In this document: positions 24,664-33,604 of the stretch, in pieces
Numbering within the stretch: the stretch's first letter is position 1
Layout of the letters: every line of letters starts with the position of its first letter
Assembly (NCBI GenBank): GCA_031399025.1
Contig: JANNOJ010000015.1
Coordinates: 1-64,000, forward strand
Length of the DNA: 64,000 nt
Direction of reading: 5' to 3'
Source of the DNA: CBDBZL01 sp031399025
GTDB lineage: Bacteria; Pseudomonadota; Alphaproteobacteria; Sphingomonadales; Sphingomonadaceae
The notes under the pieces: model-generated
Told to the model about the DNA's origin: nothing
What the model saw: the letters and a program-made list of their open reading frames with translations, nothing else
The model's database searches: none
Program-made: the position numbers and the translations under genes

Positions 24664-25299
24664 TTACGCGCGTGGGTAGACGATGATCGACAGGTAGCGC
24701 GCTTCGCCAATGCCGACCGATTCAGGGCCGTGGAGCGCGCTGCTGTCGAACAGGAGGGCGTCGCCGACAGTGAGCCGATAGGTTTCGGAACCGTGTCGGT
24801 AGGAGACATCGCCCGCAAGCATGTAAATGAATTCGGTGCCGGCGTGGCTGAACCCGGTATAAGACGCCGCGTTTTCTCGCAGCGTGATGAGATATGGTTC
24901 GACCACGACGTCGCCTCTCAGGACGTGGCCGAGCAGTTCGTAGACATGGCCTACCTTGGTGCCGCGCCGTTCGATGACGACGCCCTGACCGTTGGCGACA
25001 AACGAGCAGTCCTGGCGATCTTCCGAGGAGGCGAACAGCGTCGATAGGGACACCTTGAGCACCGCGGAGATTGCTTGCAGCGTCGACAAGGAGGGCGAAA
25101 TGCCGCCGTTCTCGATTTTTGACAGCATGCCCGCCGAAATGCCCGCTGCCCCCGCCAGGTCGGCAATCGAAAGGTCGTGTCGCCGACGGTTCGCCCGGAT
25201 CTGGTTGCCCAGCGCGCGCTCCAGGCCGCGAACCTCCGCGGTCGGCGCCGCCGATCCGGTGGCGGTGCCAGCATCGGCTTGCTCGGCGTGGTCGGGCAT
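24664..25299 (-). CDS. XRE-family regulator with C-terminal cupin domain
   Basis: 211 aa from ATG 25299. A helix-turn-helix (about residues 30-90: LGNQIRANRRRHDLSIADLA, GISAGMLSKIENGGISPSL) precedes a cupin sensor domain (about 130-210: LRENAASYTGFSHAGTEF, YMLAGDVSYRHGSE, LLFDSSALHGPE). Such proteins commonly control amine and amino-acid catabolism and bind a small ligand in the cupin. It lies between mgdD and mgsA on the same strand, 225 bp after mgdD, so it probably regulates the methylamine genes, activator or repressor unknown. Confidence 0.85.
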   Translation of the reverse strand: MPDHAEQADAGTATGSAAPTAEVRGLERALGNQIRANRRRHDLSIADLAGAAGISAGMLSKIENGGISPSLSTLQAISAVLKVSLSTLFASSEDRQDCSFVANGQGVVIERRGTKVGHVYELLGHVLRGDVVVEPYLITLRENAASYTGFSHAGTEFIYMLAGDVSYRHGSETYRLTVGDALLFDSSALHGPESVGIGEARYLSIIVYPRA

Positions 25300-25524
25300 A
25301 GCTTTGTTCCGCGAAGAGGCGTTCACCCTCGCACCGTTACGCGCAACGTGCCGGCAAGTCACGCCGGGCAGGGTACTTGATCTCCGGCGAAATCCGCAGC
25401 GACGACTTGCCACCGTTCGGCACCTCGAGGACCGACGGACACGCACGAGGATGCCCGGCTGGTTGGGGGCAAGATCGGCCCAGCGGGGCTCGCCCGGGCA
25501 CGGCGTTCTTGCTGGCGGAACGGA

Positions 25525-26028
25525 TCACAAGCTGGCCGAGGCCGCGTTCAGCCAGCGGCCGAAGCTGCCGGCGAAGCTGCGGCACACGGCCACGTCGTAG
25601 GAGGGCTGGTCGGTGACCTGGAAAACGATCACGCCGATATGCGCGATGAGGGTCGTCGCGACCGATCCGGCACGGAAAACCGCGGCATCAAGGTCGATGG
25701 AGCACCCGCGCTGCAGCACGCGCCGAGCGCCGGTTCCGGTCAGGCGAAACACGACATAGGCGCCGGACTGGTCGACCACTGCGGCGATGGGATTGAGCGA
25801 AGCCGCCAGCGCTTCGGCAAAGTCGGGCGGAGCATCCTCCTGCCACACCAGCCAGGTCGAAGGCCCATGGCCCAGGATCGTCCGGCCGCCCGCGATCGTC
25901 GCGTGCGGGCCGACGGGGAACGGCTGACCGCATGCGTCCGCCAGTTGCTGCGGGCAGGTTGCGCGGCGGGCCGCCACCATCGCGATGCTCAGCGCGTCAC
26001 GCACCGCGATGGTCAGTTGCTCAGCCAC
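25525..26028 (-). CDS. mgdD: N-methylglutamate dehydrogenase subunit D (sarcosine oxidase gamma-like)
   Basis: 167 aa. The start is a GTG at 26028 that overlaps the last codons of mgdC; no ATG fits. The pattern of SoxG is visible: GPSTWLVWQE, VVDQSGAYVVFRLTGTGARRVLQRGCSIDLD, ATTLIAHIGVIVFQV and a final RSFAGSFGRWL. It is the small gamma subunit of heterotetrameric sarcosine-oxidase-type enzymes; in MgdABCD it supports oxidation of N-methylglutamate to glutamate and a C1 unit. It ends the mgdABCD run. Confidence 0.8.
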   Translation of the reverse strand: MAEQLTIAVRDALSIAMVAARRATCPQQLADACGQPFPVGPHATIAGGRTILGHGPSTWLVWQEDAPPDFAEALAASLNPIAAVVDQSGAYVVFRLTGTGARRVLQRGCSIDLDAAVFRAGSVATTLIAHIGVIVFQVTDQPSYDVAVCRSFAGSFGRWLNAASASL

Positions 26029-28978
26029 CAAACCGCAATCCTTCGGGGTCGACGAATACCGGATCGCAGACCTCAGCTTCGACATCGCCGCCGCGGACAG
26101 GGTCGTGGACGACCACCCGCTCACCATGGCGCTCACGCCCGTAGGCCAGCAGCCCGAGACCGATCGGGTGGCCAAGCGTGGGGGAAAAGGCGGCCGAGGT
26201 GACGTAGCCATGGTCGTTCGCGGCAATCGCCGCGGCGCCGGCTGCCAGGAGGTGCGCACCCGCCCGAATAGCCTGAGTCCTGGCAACCGGTTTCAACCCC
26301 ACCAGCACCGCTCGTTCCGGCGCCACCAGCCCGGGACGCTGCGCCAGCGCCCGGCCGATGAAATCCTTCTTGCGTGACAGCATTCGCCCCAGGCCGAGAT
26401 CGCCTGCGGTGGTGGTGCCGTTCAGCTCGTTGCCGGCGACATGACCCTTCTCGAGCCGCAGAACGCCCAGCGCCTCGGTGCCGTAAGGGGTGACGCCCAA
26501 AGCGCGACCATGCCTGGCCAACGCACGTATCAAGCGGTCGCCGGCGCGCGCGGATACCGCCACTTCATAGGCCAGTTCGCCGGAGAAGGAGAGGCGGAAG
26601 ATCCGGGCGGGCATCCCATCCCATCGGCATTGCGCCACAGCCATATAGGGGAAGGCATCGTTCGCCAGGTCGAGGTCGGGGAACATCGGCTGGAGCATCG
26701 CGCGCGACAGCGGGCCAGCCACCGCAAAGCTCGCCCATTGTTCGGTAACCGAGATCGCCTGAACGTCCAACTCCGGCCAGATCACTTGCCGCGCATAGTC
26801 GAGGTGCTGCATGATCTTGGCGGCATTGACGGTGGTGGTGGTGACGAAGAAGCTATCCTCCGCGAAGCGGCTGGCCGTGCCGTCATCCATGACGATACCG
26901 TCCTCGCGCAGCATCACTCCGTAGCGCGCCCGGCCGACCGGCAGGGTCGAGAAGGTGTTGATGTAGAGCCGGTCGAGCAGCCTTCCCGCATCGCGGCCGT
27001 GGACCTCGATCTTGCCCAGCGTCGAGATGTCGCAGACGCCGACCCCCGAACGGACCGAAAGCACCTCGCGATCAACGCTCTCGCGCCAGCTCGTCTCGCC
27101 CGGACGGGCGTACCATCGCGCGCGCTTCCATTGGCCGGCATCGGTGAAGGTGGCGCCCTGCTCCACGGCCCAACCGTGGCTGGGGGTGAGCCGTTCGGGA
27201 CGGTAGTCGAGACCGCGATGGTAGCCGGCCAGCACGCCGATGGACACCGGATGGTAGGGCGGGCGCGACAGGACCGTGCCGACTTCGGCGATCGCCTTGC
27301 CGGTCGCCGCGGCGAGCAAAGCGTGCCCGTTGAGCTGGCTCGTCTTGCCCTGGTCGGTCGCCATGCCGAGCGTGGTGTAGCGCTTCAGGTGCTCGACCGA
27401 CCGGAAGCCCTCGCGCTCGGCGAGCGCGATGTCCAGATCGGTCACGTCGTGCTGAAAATCGACGAAGGCCTTGCCGCTACCTGGACCACCGTACCACATC
27501 GCTCCCAAGCCCGCGGGATCGTCGGAGGTGTAAGCGTGAACGGGGCTTGCACTCCCGCCTCCGTGAGCGGCGATGATCCGGCCCGCGACGCGCGCTGCAT
27601 CCTCGAGGACCTCGCCAAGCGCGAGGCGACCTGCCGCGGCCCCCACGGTGACCAGGCCGGGCGGGGCATCGTGCAGCACGAAGCTTTGAATGGCCTCGGA
27701 CCAGACCGGGCGGGCGCCCAGATTGCTGCCGAGGCCAATGGCGGGGTTCCATCCTCCCGCCATCGCGACCAGGTCGCATGAGATCCGCCGCGTTCGGCCC
27801 GTCCGGTCGCGGATATCGACCCCCGAGACCGTGCGTCCGCGCGTGCGGGCGATCCCGGCGCCGGCCAGGACATCGACCCCGGCTTGGCGCAACCGCGTCG
27901 CGGCGAACGGGAGCGAGGCCCGCGTGTCGACCACCGCGGCAACCTCGACGCCGGCGCCGAGCAGGTGTTCGGCGGTCGCCCAGCCGCTATCGCCGGTCGT
28001 GACCACCACGGCGCGGCCGCCCGGTACCGCGGCGAAGCGGTTTACATAGCTGGAGACGGCAGACGCCATCATCACGCCCGGCCGGTCATTGCCCCCGAAC
28101 ACCAGCGGCCGCTCGATCGCGCCGGTGGCGAGCACCGCGTTGCGCGCGACGATCTTCCACAACCGCTGCCGCGGCTGGCCAGGTGCAGGAGCGGGTAGAT
28201 GGTCGGACACCTGCTCAACCGCGCCATACTCGCGCCCGTCGTAGATGCCGAACACGGTGGTTCGCGGCAGCACCCGCACATTCGCCAGCGTGGTTAGTTC
28301 AGCCACGGCCTTCGCAGCCCAGGCGGCCCCGGCCAGGCCGTCGATCGCCAGCGTCTCGGCCAGCAGGCGCCCGCCCAGGACCCCCTCGCCCTCGGCCAGG
28401 ATAACGCGCAGTCCGGCGCGTCCGGCAATCAGCGCCACGGCCAGCCCCGCCGGACCACCGCCGACGATCAGCAGGTCGCAGAAGGCATGCTCGCGATCAT
28501 AGCGGTCGGGATCGGGTGCCATCGACAACGCGCCCAGACCCGCCGCCCGCCGGATCAAGGGTTCGTACACCTGCTCCCACGCCTTGGCCGGCCACATGAA
28601 CGTCTTGTAGTAGAAGCCGGCCACGAGCAGTGGGGCGGCGAGCTGGTTCACCGCCATCACGTCGACGGCCAGAGAGGGCCAGCGATTCTGGCTGGTCGCC
28701 ACAAGCCCCTCGAACAGCGGGACGGTCGTCGCGCGGGTGTTGGGCTCGGCGGAGGCGCCGCTGCGCAGCGTAACCAGCGCGTTGGGCTCCTCGCTCCCGG
28801 CGGTGAGGATCCCCCGGGGGCGATGGTATTTGAACGAGCGTCCGACCAGGCGTACGTCGTTGGCGACCAGCGCCGATGCCAGCGTGTCACCGGCGAACCC
28901 GGACATCGGTCGGCCGTCGAAGGTGAACCCGATCGGCCGGGCGCGATCGATCAGGCCCCCGGAGGAAAGCCGGCTCAA
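26021..28978 (-). CDS. mgdC: N-methylglutamate dehydrogenase subunit C (sarcosine oxidase alpha-like)
   Basis: About 985 aa if begun at TTG 28978, which overlaps the mgdB stop (TTGA); this gives the family start SRLSSGGLIDRARPIGFTFD. An ATG at 29077 is in frame but lies inside mgdB. Domains in order: 2Fe-2S-ferredoxin-like SoxA N-domain (GFAGDTLASALVAN, FKYHRPRG), NAD/FAD-binding domain (DLLIVGGGPAGLAVAL), and a C-terminal T-protein-like folate-binding domain. The folate domain fits transfer of the released C1 unit to tetrahydrofolate. Intact and full length. Confidence 0.86.
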   Translation of the reverse strand: MSRLSSGGLIDRARPIGFTFDGRPMSGFAGDTLASALVANDVRLVGRSFKYHRPRGILTAGSEEPNALVTLRSGASAEPNTRATTVPLFEGLVATSQNRWPSLAVDVMAVNQLAAPLLVAGFYYKTFMWPAKAWEQVYEPLIRRAAGLGALSMAPDPDRYDREHAFCDLLIVGGGPAGLAVALIAGRAGLRVILAEGEGVLGGRLLAETLAIDGLAGAAWAAKAVAELTTLANVRVLPRTTVFGIYDGREYGAVEQVSDHLPAPAPGQPRQRLWKIVARNAVLATGAIERPLVFGGNDRPGVMMASAVSSYVNRFAAVPGGRAVVVTTGDSGWATAEHLLGAGVEVAAVVDTRASLPFAATRLRQAGVDVLAGAGIARTRGRTVSGVDIRDRTGRTRRISCDLVAMAGGWNPAIGLGSNLGARPVWSEAIQSFVLHDAPPGLVTVGAAAGRLALGEVLEDAARVAGRIIAAHGGGSASPVHAYTSDDPAGLGAMWYGGPGSGKAFVDFQHDVTDLDIALAEREGFRSVEHLKRYTTLGMATDQGKTSQLNGHALLAAATGKAIAEVGTVLSRPPYHPVSIGVLAGYHRGLDYRPERLTPSHGWAVEQGATFTDAGQWKRARWYARPGETSWRESVDREVLSVRSGVGVCDISTLGKIEVHGRDAGRLLDRLYINTFSTLPVGRARYGVMLREDGIVMDDGTASRFAEDSFFVTTTTVNAAKIMQHLDYARQVIWPELDVQAISVTEQWASFAVAGPLSRAMLQPMFPDLDLANDAFPYMAVAQCRWDGMPARIFRLSFSGELAYEVAVSARAGDRLIRALARHGRALGVTPYGTEALGVLRLEKGHVAGNELNGTTTAGDLGLGRMLSRKKDFIGRALAQRPGLVAPERAVLVGLKPVARTQAIRAGAHLLAAGAAAIAANDHGYVTSAAFSPTLGHPIGLGLLAYGRERHGERVVVHDPVRGGDVEAEVCDPVFVDPEGLRFGG

Positions 28979-29226
28979 TCCCCCGCTCCACTCGCGAAAG
29001 AGGCCGCCGATATCGCGTGAGTACGAGTGTCGCGGGTCACCACGATCCACATCCGGCAGCCCTGCGCGTGGTACCAATGTTCGTCCAGCAAACCGGCAGG
29101 GTTCTCGCGCAGGTAAACATAGTCGTGGAAATCGTCATCGGCGGGGGGGCGCACCGGCCGGGCGTCGCCGCGATAGACGAATTCCTGGGAGTCGCGGTCG
29201 CCGCAGAACGGGCAGGGGATACGCAT
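28975..29226 (-). CDS. mgdB: N-methylglutamate dehydrogenase subunit B (sarcosine oxidase delta-like)
   Basis: 83 aa from ATG 29226. The zinc-binding signature of SoxD is present: MRIPCPFCGDRD with Cys5 and Cys8, FHDYVYLRENPAG, HWYHAQGCRMW and VTRDT. It is the small delta subunit that stabilises the heterotetramer. It lies 13 nt after mgdA, and its TGA overlaps the TTG of mgdC. Confidence 0.87.
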   Translation of the reverse strand: MRIPCPFCGDRDSQEFVYRGDARPVRPPADDDFHDYVYLRENPAGLLDEHWYHAQGCRMWIVVTRDTRTHAISAASFASGAGD

Positions 29227-29239
29227 GGTTTGCCGCGCC

Positions 29240-30493
29240 TCAGTGCAGGTTGGGTTGGGCGCCCTGGCCCTTTTCGTCGATGAGATGGCCGGTGCGAAAC
29301 CGGTCGAGCCGGTAGGCGGCCGCGGTCTCGTGGGGCCGGTCGGTGGCGAGCAGATGGGCAAAGCACCAGCCGGCCGCGGGCGTCGCCTTGAACCCTCCGT
29401 AGCACCAGCCCGCGTTGAGGTAGAGGCCGGGCACCGGCGTCGCGTCGATGAACGGCGAGCCGTCCATCGACATGTCCATGATGCCGCCCCAGCTGCGCAG
29501 CAGCCGCGCGCGTCCGATCATCGGCATCAATGCCATTCCACCCTCGCATACGTCTTCCACGGTGGGCAGGTTGCCGCGGCTGGCGTAACTGTTGTAGCCG
29601 TCGATATCGCCGCCGAAGACCAGCCCCCCCTTGTCCGATTGGCTGACGTAGAAGTGGCCGGCGCCAAAGGTGATAACGCCGGGAATGACCGGTTTCAGCG
29701 CTTCGCTGACGAAGGCTTGGAGCACGTGGCTTTCGATCGGCAAGCGCAGGCCGGCCATCGCCGCCAAGCGCGACGAATTGCCGGCGACCGAGATGCCGAC
29801 CTTGCCTGCGCGAATCGTCCCGCGCGAGGTCTCCACGCCGATCACCGCGTCGGCCGCGTCCCGCATGAAGCCGGTCACCTCGCAATTCTGGATAATGTCG
29901 ACACCACGGTCCGAAGCGCCGCGCGCATAGCCCCAGGCGACCGCGTCATGGCGTGCGGTGCCCCCTCGCGCCTGGTAAAGCCCGCCCATTACGGGGAAGC
30001 GCGCCTGCTCGTAGTCGAGGAACGGCGCCATGCGACGGACCGCGTCGCGATCGAGCAGCTCCGCATCCACGCCGTGCAAGCGCATGGCGTTGCCGCGCCG
30101 CGCGAAGGCATCGCGCTGGGCGTCGCTGTGATACAGGTTGAGCACGCCGCGCTGGCTGACCATGGCGTTGTAGTTCAGTTCCTGCTCCAGGCCTTCCCAC
30201 AGCTTCATCGACCATTCGTAGAACGGCTCGTTGCCGGGCAGGCCATAGTTGGAGCGGATGATGGTGGTGTTGCGGCCGACATTGCCGCCCCCGATCCAGC
30301 CCTTCTCCAGCACTGCGACGCGGGTAATGCCGTGCTGGCGCGCGAGGTAGTAAGCGGTGGCCAGGCCGTGCCCGCCGCCGCCGATCACAACGATGTCATA
30401 GCCGTCACGAGGCTGTGCGTCGCGCCACGTGGGACGCCATCGCCGGTGGCCCGCGAGAGCATGGGCGGCAAGGCTGAGGAAGGAGAACCGCAT
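29240..30493 (-). CDS. mgdA: N-methylglutamate dehydrogenase subunit A (sarcosine oxidase beta-like)
   Basis: 417 aa from ATG 30493 (MRFSFLSLAAHAL). FAD-dependent DAO-fold enzyme with the dinucleotide site YDIVVIGGGGHGLATAYYL (about residues 32-50), GGGNVGRNTTIIRSNY (flavin-attachment region of SoxB), and a C-terminal GWCYGGFKATPAAGW. It is the catalytic beta subunit, oxidising the N-methyl amine. The longer reading upstream crosses the divergent regulatory region and the start of the GlxA gene and is not used. First gene of the minus-strand methylamine run. Confidence 0.88.
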   Translation of the reverse strand: MRFSFLSLAAHALAGHRRWRPTWRDAQPRDGYDIVVIGGGGHGLATAYYLARQHGITRVAVLEKGWIGGGNVGRNTTIIRSNYGLPGNEPFYEWSMKLWEGLEQELNYNAMVSQRGVLNLYHSDAQRDAFARRGNAMRLHGVDAELLDRDAVRRMAPFLDYEQARFPVMGGLYQARGGTARHDAVAWGYARGASDRGVDIIQNCEVTGFMRDAADAVIGVETSRGTIRAGKVGISVAGNSSRLAAMAGLRLPIESHVLQAFVSEALKPVIPGVITFGAGHFYVSQSDKGGLVFGGDIDGYNSYASRGNLPTVEDVCEGGMALMPMIGRARLLRSWGGIMDMSMDGSPFIDATPVPGLYLNAGWCYGGFKATPAAGWCFAHLLATDRPHETAAAYRLDRFRTGHLIDEKGQGAQPNLH

Positions 30494-30565
30494 GAGGCTG
30501 GTGCTTGGCCCGGGTTTGTTGCGACTGGAGGCTACTCGGTTCGCGGGCGCTTTGCATGCCTGTTT

Positions 30566-30594
30566 GCGACATGATATGTCCTGCCAGCGACATG
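30566..30594. promoter_or_regulatory. Candidate operator between mgdA and the GlxA-type regulator
   Basis: The 111-bp divergent gap contains two direct copies of GCGACATG (30566-30573 and 30587-30594) spaced 21 bp, about two helical turns, as is common for AraC-family sites. The first copy overlaps a GACAT-GAT-ATGTC inverted repeat (30568-30580). The second lies 10 bp before the regulator GTG, so it may also mediate autoregulation (inference). Confidence 0.45.
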
Positions 30595-30604
30595 GGAGAG
30601 GGAA

Positions 30605-31675
30605 GTGCGGCTGGCACTGCTGCTGATCGATGGGTTCCCGCTCATGTCGTACGCCTCGGTCATCGAACCGTTTAGGGCAGCGAACAGCTTGTCGGGCAAG
30701 CAGCTCTACGACTGGGTTCATGTTGCGGTGGAAGGTGCTTCGATCACCGCTTCGAACGGGGCGATCTTCCTGGCCGATGGCGTGATCGGCGAGGCGATCG
30801 AGTGCGATATGCTCCTCGTTGTCGCCGCGGGCGAAGCGGCAGCGTTCGACCATGCCGCGACCCTGGCCTGGCTCCGCCGGCTGGCGAGCCAAGGTCGCAC
30901 GATAGCGGGTGTCTCAGGCGGGCCGTTTGTGCTCGCCCGCGCCGGGCTGCTCGACCGGCATCGGGCGACGATCCATTGGGAGCACGAGGCGGCGCTGCGC
31001 GATGCCTTTCCGCAGCTGCTGATCCAATCGAGCCTGTTCGTCATCGATCGGCGCCGGGTAACCTGCGCCGGGGGTACGGCCGGGTTCGACCTCGCAATCG
31101 AGTTGATCGAGCGCGAGCATGGCGCCGCCCTGTCGCAGCAGGTCGGCGAGTGGTTCATTCGTAACGACAAGCGTCAGGCGGAACGGTCGCAACGCCAGGG
31201 TCTTCGCGAACGGTATCGGGTGTGCAACGAGGCGGTGCTGCTGGCCTTGGCGGCGATGGAGGCAGCGATCGAGGAGCCCCAATCCCGCGCGAGCGTCGCG
31301 GCGACAGCCCGCGTGTCGCTGCGCCAGCTCGAACGCCTGTTCAAGGCGCATTTGGGCACCAGCATCGCCGACGCCTATGTTCGCATGAGGCTGGAAGTCG
31401 CCGCCCAGCTGCTGCGCTCCACGGACATGGCGGTGACCGAGGTCGCGTTGGCTTGCGGCTACCGTAACTCGTCGCATTTCTCGCGCACGTTCAAAGCGGC
31501 GTTCGGACAATCGCCACGGCTGTCGCGCGGCTTTCCTCCACCGCCAGCGAATGTACTTGCGGGCTGCGAACAGCTCGCGTCGAGCGGATTTTGGAACCGA
31601 GAACATCACGATTTCGCGCATGAAGATGCCCACGCTGGTAAATCAGGCGCAAGGATGCAATCCGGCGATCGATGA
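30605..31675 (+). CDS. GlxA-family AraC-type transcriptional regulator
   Basis: 356 aa from GTG 30605, preceded by GGAGAGGGAA. The N-terminal DJ-1/PfpI-like amidotransferase-fold domain (about 1-180: LALLLIDGFPLMSYASVIEP, GVSGGPFVLARAGLLD) is followed by a double helix-turn-helix AraC domain (about 225-315: SLRQLERLFKAHLGTS, VTEVALACGYRNSSHFSRTF). Homologues stand beside glx/mgs and sarcosine-oxidase-type genes and activate amine use. It is divergent from mgdA and is the likely main activator of the methylamine genes; the inducer is unknown. Confidence 0.85.
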   Translation: MRLALLLIDGFPLMSYASVIEPFRAANSLSGKQLYDWVHVAVEGASITASNGAIFLADGVIGEAIECDMLLVVAAGEAAAFDHAATLAWLRRLASQGRTIAGVSGGPFVLARAGLLDRHRATIHWEHEAALRDAFPQLLIQSSLFVIDRRRVTCAGGTAGFDLAIELIEREHGAALSQQVGEWFIRNDKRQAERSQRQGLRERYRVCNEAVLLALAAMEAAIEEPQSRASVAATARVSLRQLERLFKAHLGTSIADAYVRMRLEVAAQLLRSTDMAVTEVALACGYRNSSHFSRTFKAAFGQSPRLSRGFPPPPANVLAGCEQLASSGFWNREHHDFAHEDAHAGKSGARMQSGDR

Positions 31676-31835
31676 CGCACCACCGACTGGCGAGCAGTTT
31701 AAGGCTCGGCGCTATCGCCCGGTCGATGACGGTTGGTCGATCGGCGGCGAGCGCGCCGCGGGGAATGGGCCCGCGCACACGGCAATGCTGGCGGCGACCT
31801 TCCTGCGCGCCGGCGGGCATCGCGGCCCCAGCCGC

Positions 31836-32642
31836 ATGATTAAGCTGGCCTGGGCGGGGTCGGACGAACTGGGCGAGTCGCCGGTCTGGTCCGACGGCGC
31901 GCTGTGGTGGCTCGACTGCCCGACCGGGACCGTGCGGCGCCTCGCGCCCGAGGGTGAGTGGCACCTTGGCGAGGCGGCGGGATGCCTGGCGCCGCGGCGT
32001 GGCGGCGGGTTCGTGGTCGCGACCGGGCGGCGGGTGGTGAGCTGGAAACCCGGCGAAGCGGTCGCGCTTATCGCGCAGCTTCCGGGCGGTGAGGACGTGG
32101 TCGTCAACGATGGCAAGGTGGCGCCGGATGGGGCGTTCTGGATCGGCACCATGACGCTTGATCTACGGCCGGGCGCGGGGGCGCTGCACCGGGTGGGGCC
32201 AGAGGGGAGGGCAGCGGCGATCCGGACGGGTCTGACGCTTCCCAACGGGCTCGCCTGGGTGGCCGGGCGGGCGTGGCATGTCGACACATTGGCGCGGACG
32301 GTGACGCGGATCGACGATGGGACGGGGTTCACGGTGCCGATGGAGTTGGGGCTGCCGGATGGAATGTGCGCCGATGCCGAGGGCGCGCTGTGGATCGCCC
32401 ACTGGGGTGGCGGATGCGTGCGGCGCTGGAGCACATCGGGTGAGGTGCTGGACGAAGTCGGCCTACCGGTGACGCAGCCGTCGTCGGTCGCGCTCGGCGG
32501 CGAGGACGGGCGCACGCTGTTCATCACGACCGCATGGGAGGGGCTGGATGCCACCGAGCGGGCCGCGCAGCCGCTCGCTGGAAGCCTGTTCGCGGCGCGG
32601 GTGACAGTGCCAGGCCCGCCGGCAGACGCCTTTGCGGGCTAG
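31836..32642 (+). CDS. SMP-30/gluconolactonase family lactonase
   Basis: 268 aa from ATG 31836. Six-bladed beta-propeller of the SMP-30/LRE family: LGESPVWSDGALWWLDC (metal Glu), VVNDGKVAPDGAFWIGTM (metal Asn/Asp), LPNGLAWVAGRAWHVDT, GLPDGMCADAEGALWIAHW and a late QPSSVALGGEDGRTLFITTA. It opens sugar 1,4- or 1,5-lactones to aldonates with a divalent metal. Beside SDRs and enolase-type dehydratases it would be the second step of non-phosphorylative sugar oxidation. Its TAG overlaps the convergent stop of the next gene by 4 bp (CTAG). The open frame upstream to 31551 overlaps the regulator and is not used. Confidence 0.85.
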   Translation: MIKLAWAGSDELGESPVWSDGALWWLDCPTGTVRRLAPEGEWHLGEAAGCLAPRRGGGFVVATGRRVVSWKPGEAVALIAQLPGGEDVVVNDGKVAPDGAFWIGTMTLDLRPGAGALHRVGPEGRAAAIRTGLTLPNGLAWVAGRAWHVDTLARTVTRIDDGTGFTVPMELGLPDGMCADAEGALWIAHWGGGCVRRWSTSGEVLDEVGLPVTQPSSVALGGEDGRTLFITTAWEGLDATERAAQPLAGSLFAARVTVPGPPADAFAG

Positions 32643-33604
32643 CGCCCGCTCGCCTCGATCCGCAGATGGAGGCGCTTGGGGATTGCGGGATCGAGGACGA
32701 GCGCCGTCCGCCAGCCGCTCAGCGCGAGCGGGTTGTCGCTGGCGCTGATCGCGGCGGGGAGATCGAAGGCGGAGGCGCAGGGTTCGATCCCGAGCCCGCG
32801 GAATGCGCCGTTCCACGGCGGCGAATGGATCGCGCGGTCGTGAAGCCAGACGAGCGCATGGGGCAATGCGTCCCGGTCCCAGTCGAGCGTTAGTGCGTAA
32901 TCTTCATCGACATAGGTGGCGGTGACCGGGCCGTTGACGTCGAGCAGCTGGACGACCTCTTCGACCGGAGTGCCGAGAGGCAAACGCGAAAAGTCGAGCG
33001 GGCCGTCGCGCCCCGGAGCGAGGTTGAGGTGGCCGAATGCGCTTTGTGGGCGCAACGTTCCGAGCCCGGCGGGATGGGTCGTAGCCACGGCGAAGTTAGC
33101 CGCCAACCGGAGTGCGCCGGGGCGCAACGGCAACCGCAGGATCGGGTGCGATGCGGCGGGCACGCGCGCCCTGCGGCGAGCGTGGATGGTGACGGTGATA
33201 TCGAGCGCCGCGGCAACGGGCGAGCAAGCGACGCGGCGTTCTACGCGCAGGATGTCATGGTCGGGCGGGTAGTCGAGCCGGAGGTCGACATAGTCGGCTC
33301 GTGTGGCGACCACCGTCCAATCGGCATCGGCACTAGGGCCGTGCAGCAGCGGGTCGGCGGGCATCGAGGACCAGCCCGGTGGCGCGGGCTCGACCGCGGC
33401 GCCGCCGAAGGGAAGGCAGAAGAACTCGCCGCCCAGCCAGCGCAAGTGGCCGGACGCTACGGTGGGATCGCCGGCCCAGGGCGCGTCGGCGAGCGGCTCA
33501 ATCCAGCGGCCGTCGGGGAGGCGCAGGTGGACCCGGCGCACCAAGGCGGCGGTGGCGCGTACCTCGGCACGCGCGTGCGCCGAGGCGATGAGGGTCGCAC
33601 TCAA
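32639..33604 (-). CDS. Galactose-mutarotase-fold protein (aldose 1-epimerase-like)
   Basis: 321 aa if started at TTG 33604, which overlaps the SDR stop (TTGA); no upstream ATG fits. The sequence has the galactose mutarotase-like beta-supersandwich pattern: HLRLPDGRWIEPLADAPW, LRWLGGEFFCLPFGG, LRVERRVACS, FGHLNLAPGRDGPLDFSRLP and a conserved WNGAFRGLGIEPCASAFDLP, where the Glu would correspond to the catalytic residue. It could be an anomerase or a carbohydrate-binding protein of unknown activity. Last gene of the minus-strand sugar run 32639-37682. Confidence 0.6.
   Translation of the reverse strand: MSATLIASAHARAEVRATAALVRRVHLRLPDGRWIEPLADAPWAGDPTVASGHLRWLGGEFFCLPFGGAAVEPAPPGWSSMPADPLLHGPSADADWTVVATRADYVDLRLDYPPDHDILRVERRVACSPVAAALDITVTIHARRRARVPAASHPILRLPLRPGALRLAANFAVATTHPAGLGTLRPQSAFGHLNLAPGRDGPLDFSRLPLGTPVEEVVQLLDVNGPVTATYVDEDYALTLDWDRDALPHALVWLHDRAIHSPPWNGAFRGLGIEPCASAFDLPAAISASDNPLALSGWRTALVLDPAIPKRLHLRIEASGR

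Noticed and set aside
25525..30493. Heterotetrameric sarcosine oxidase for glycine betaine or creatine breakdown
   Set aside because: The subunits are of the sarcosine oxidase type, but the linked gmaS-like and mgsABC genes and the lack of glyA, purU or demethylase genes favour N-methylglutamate dehydrogenase. A tree would be decisive.
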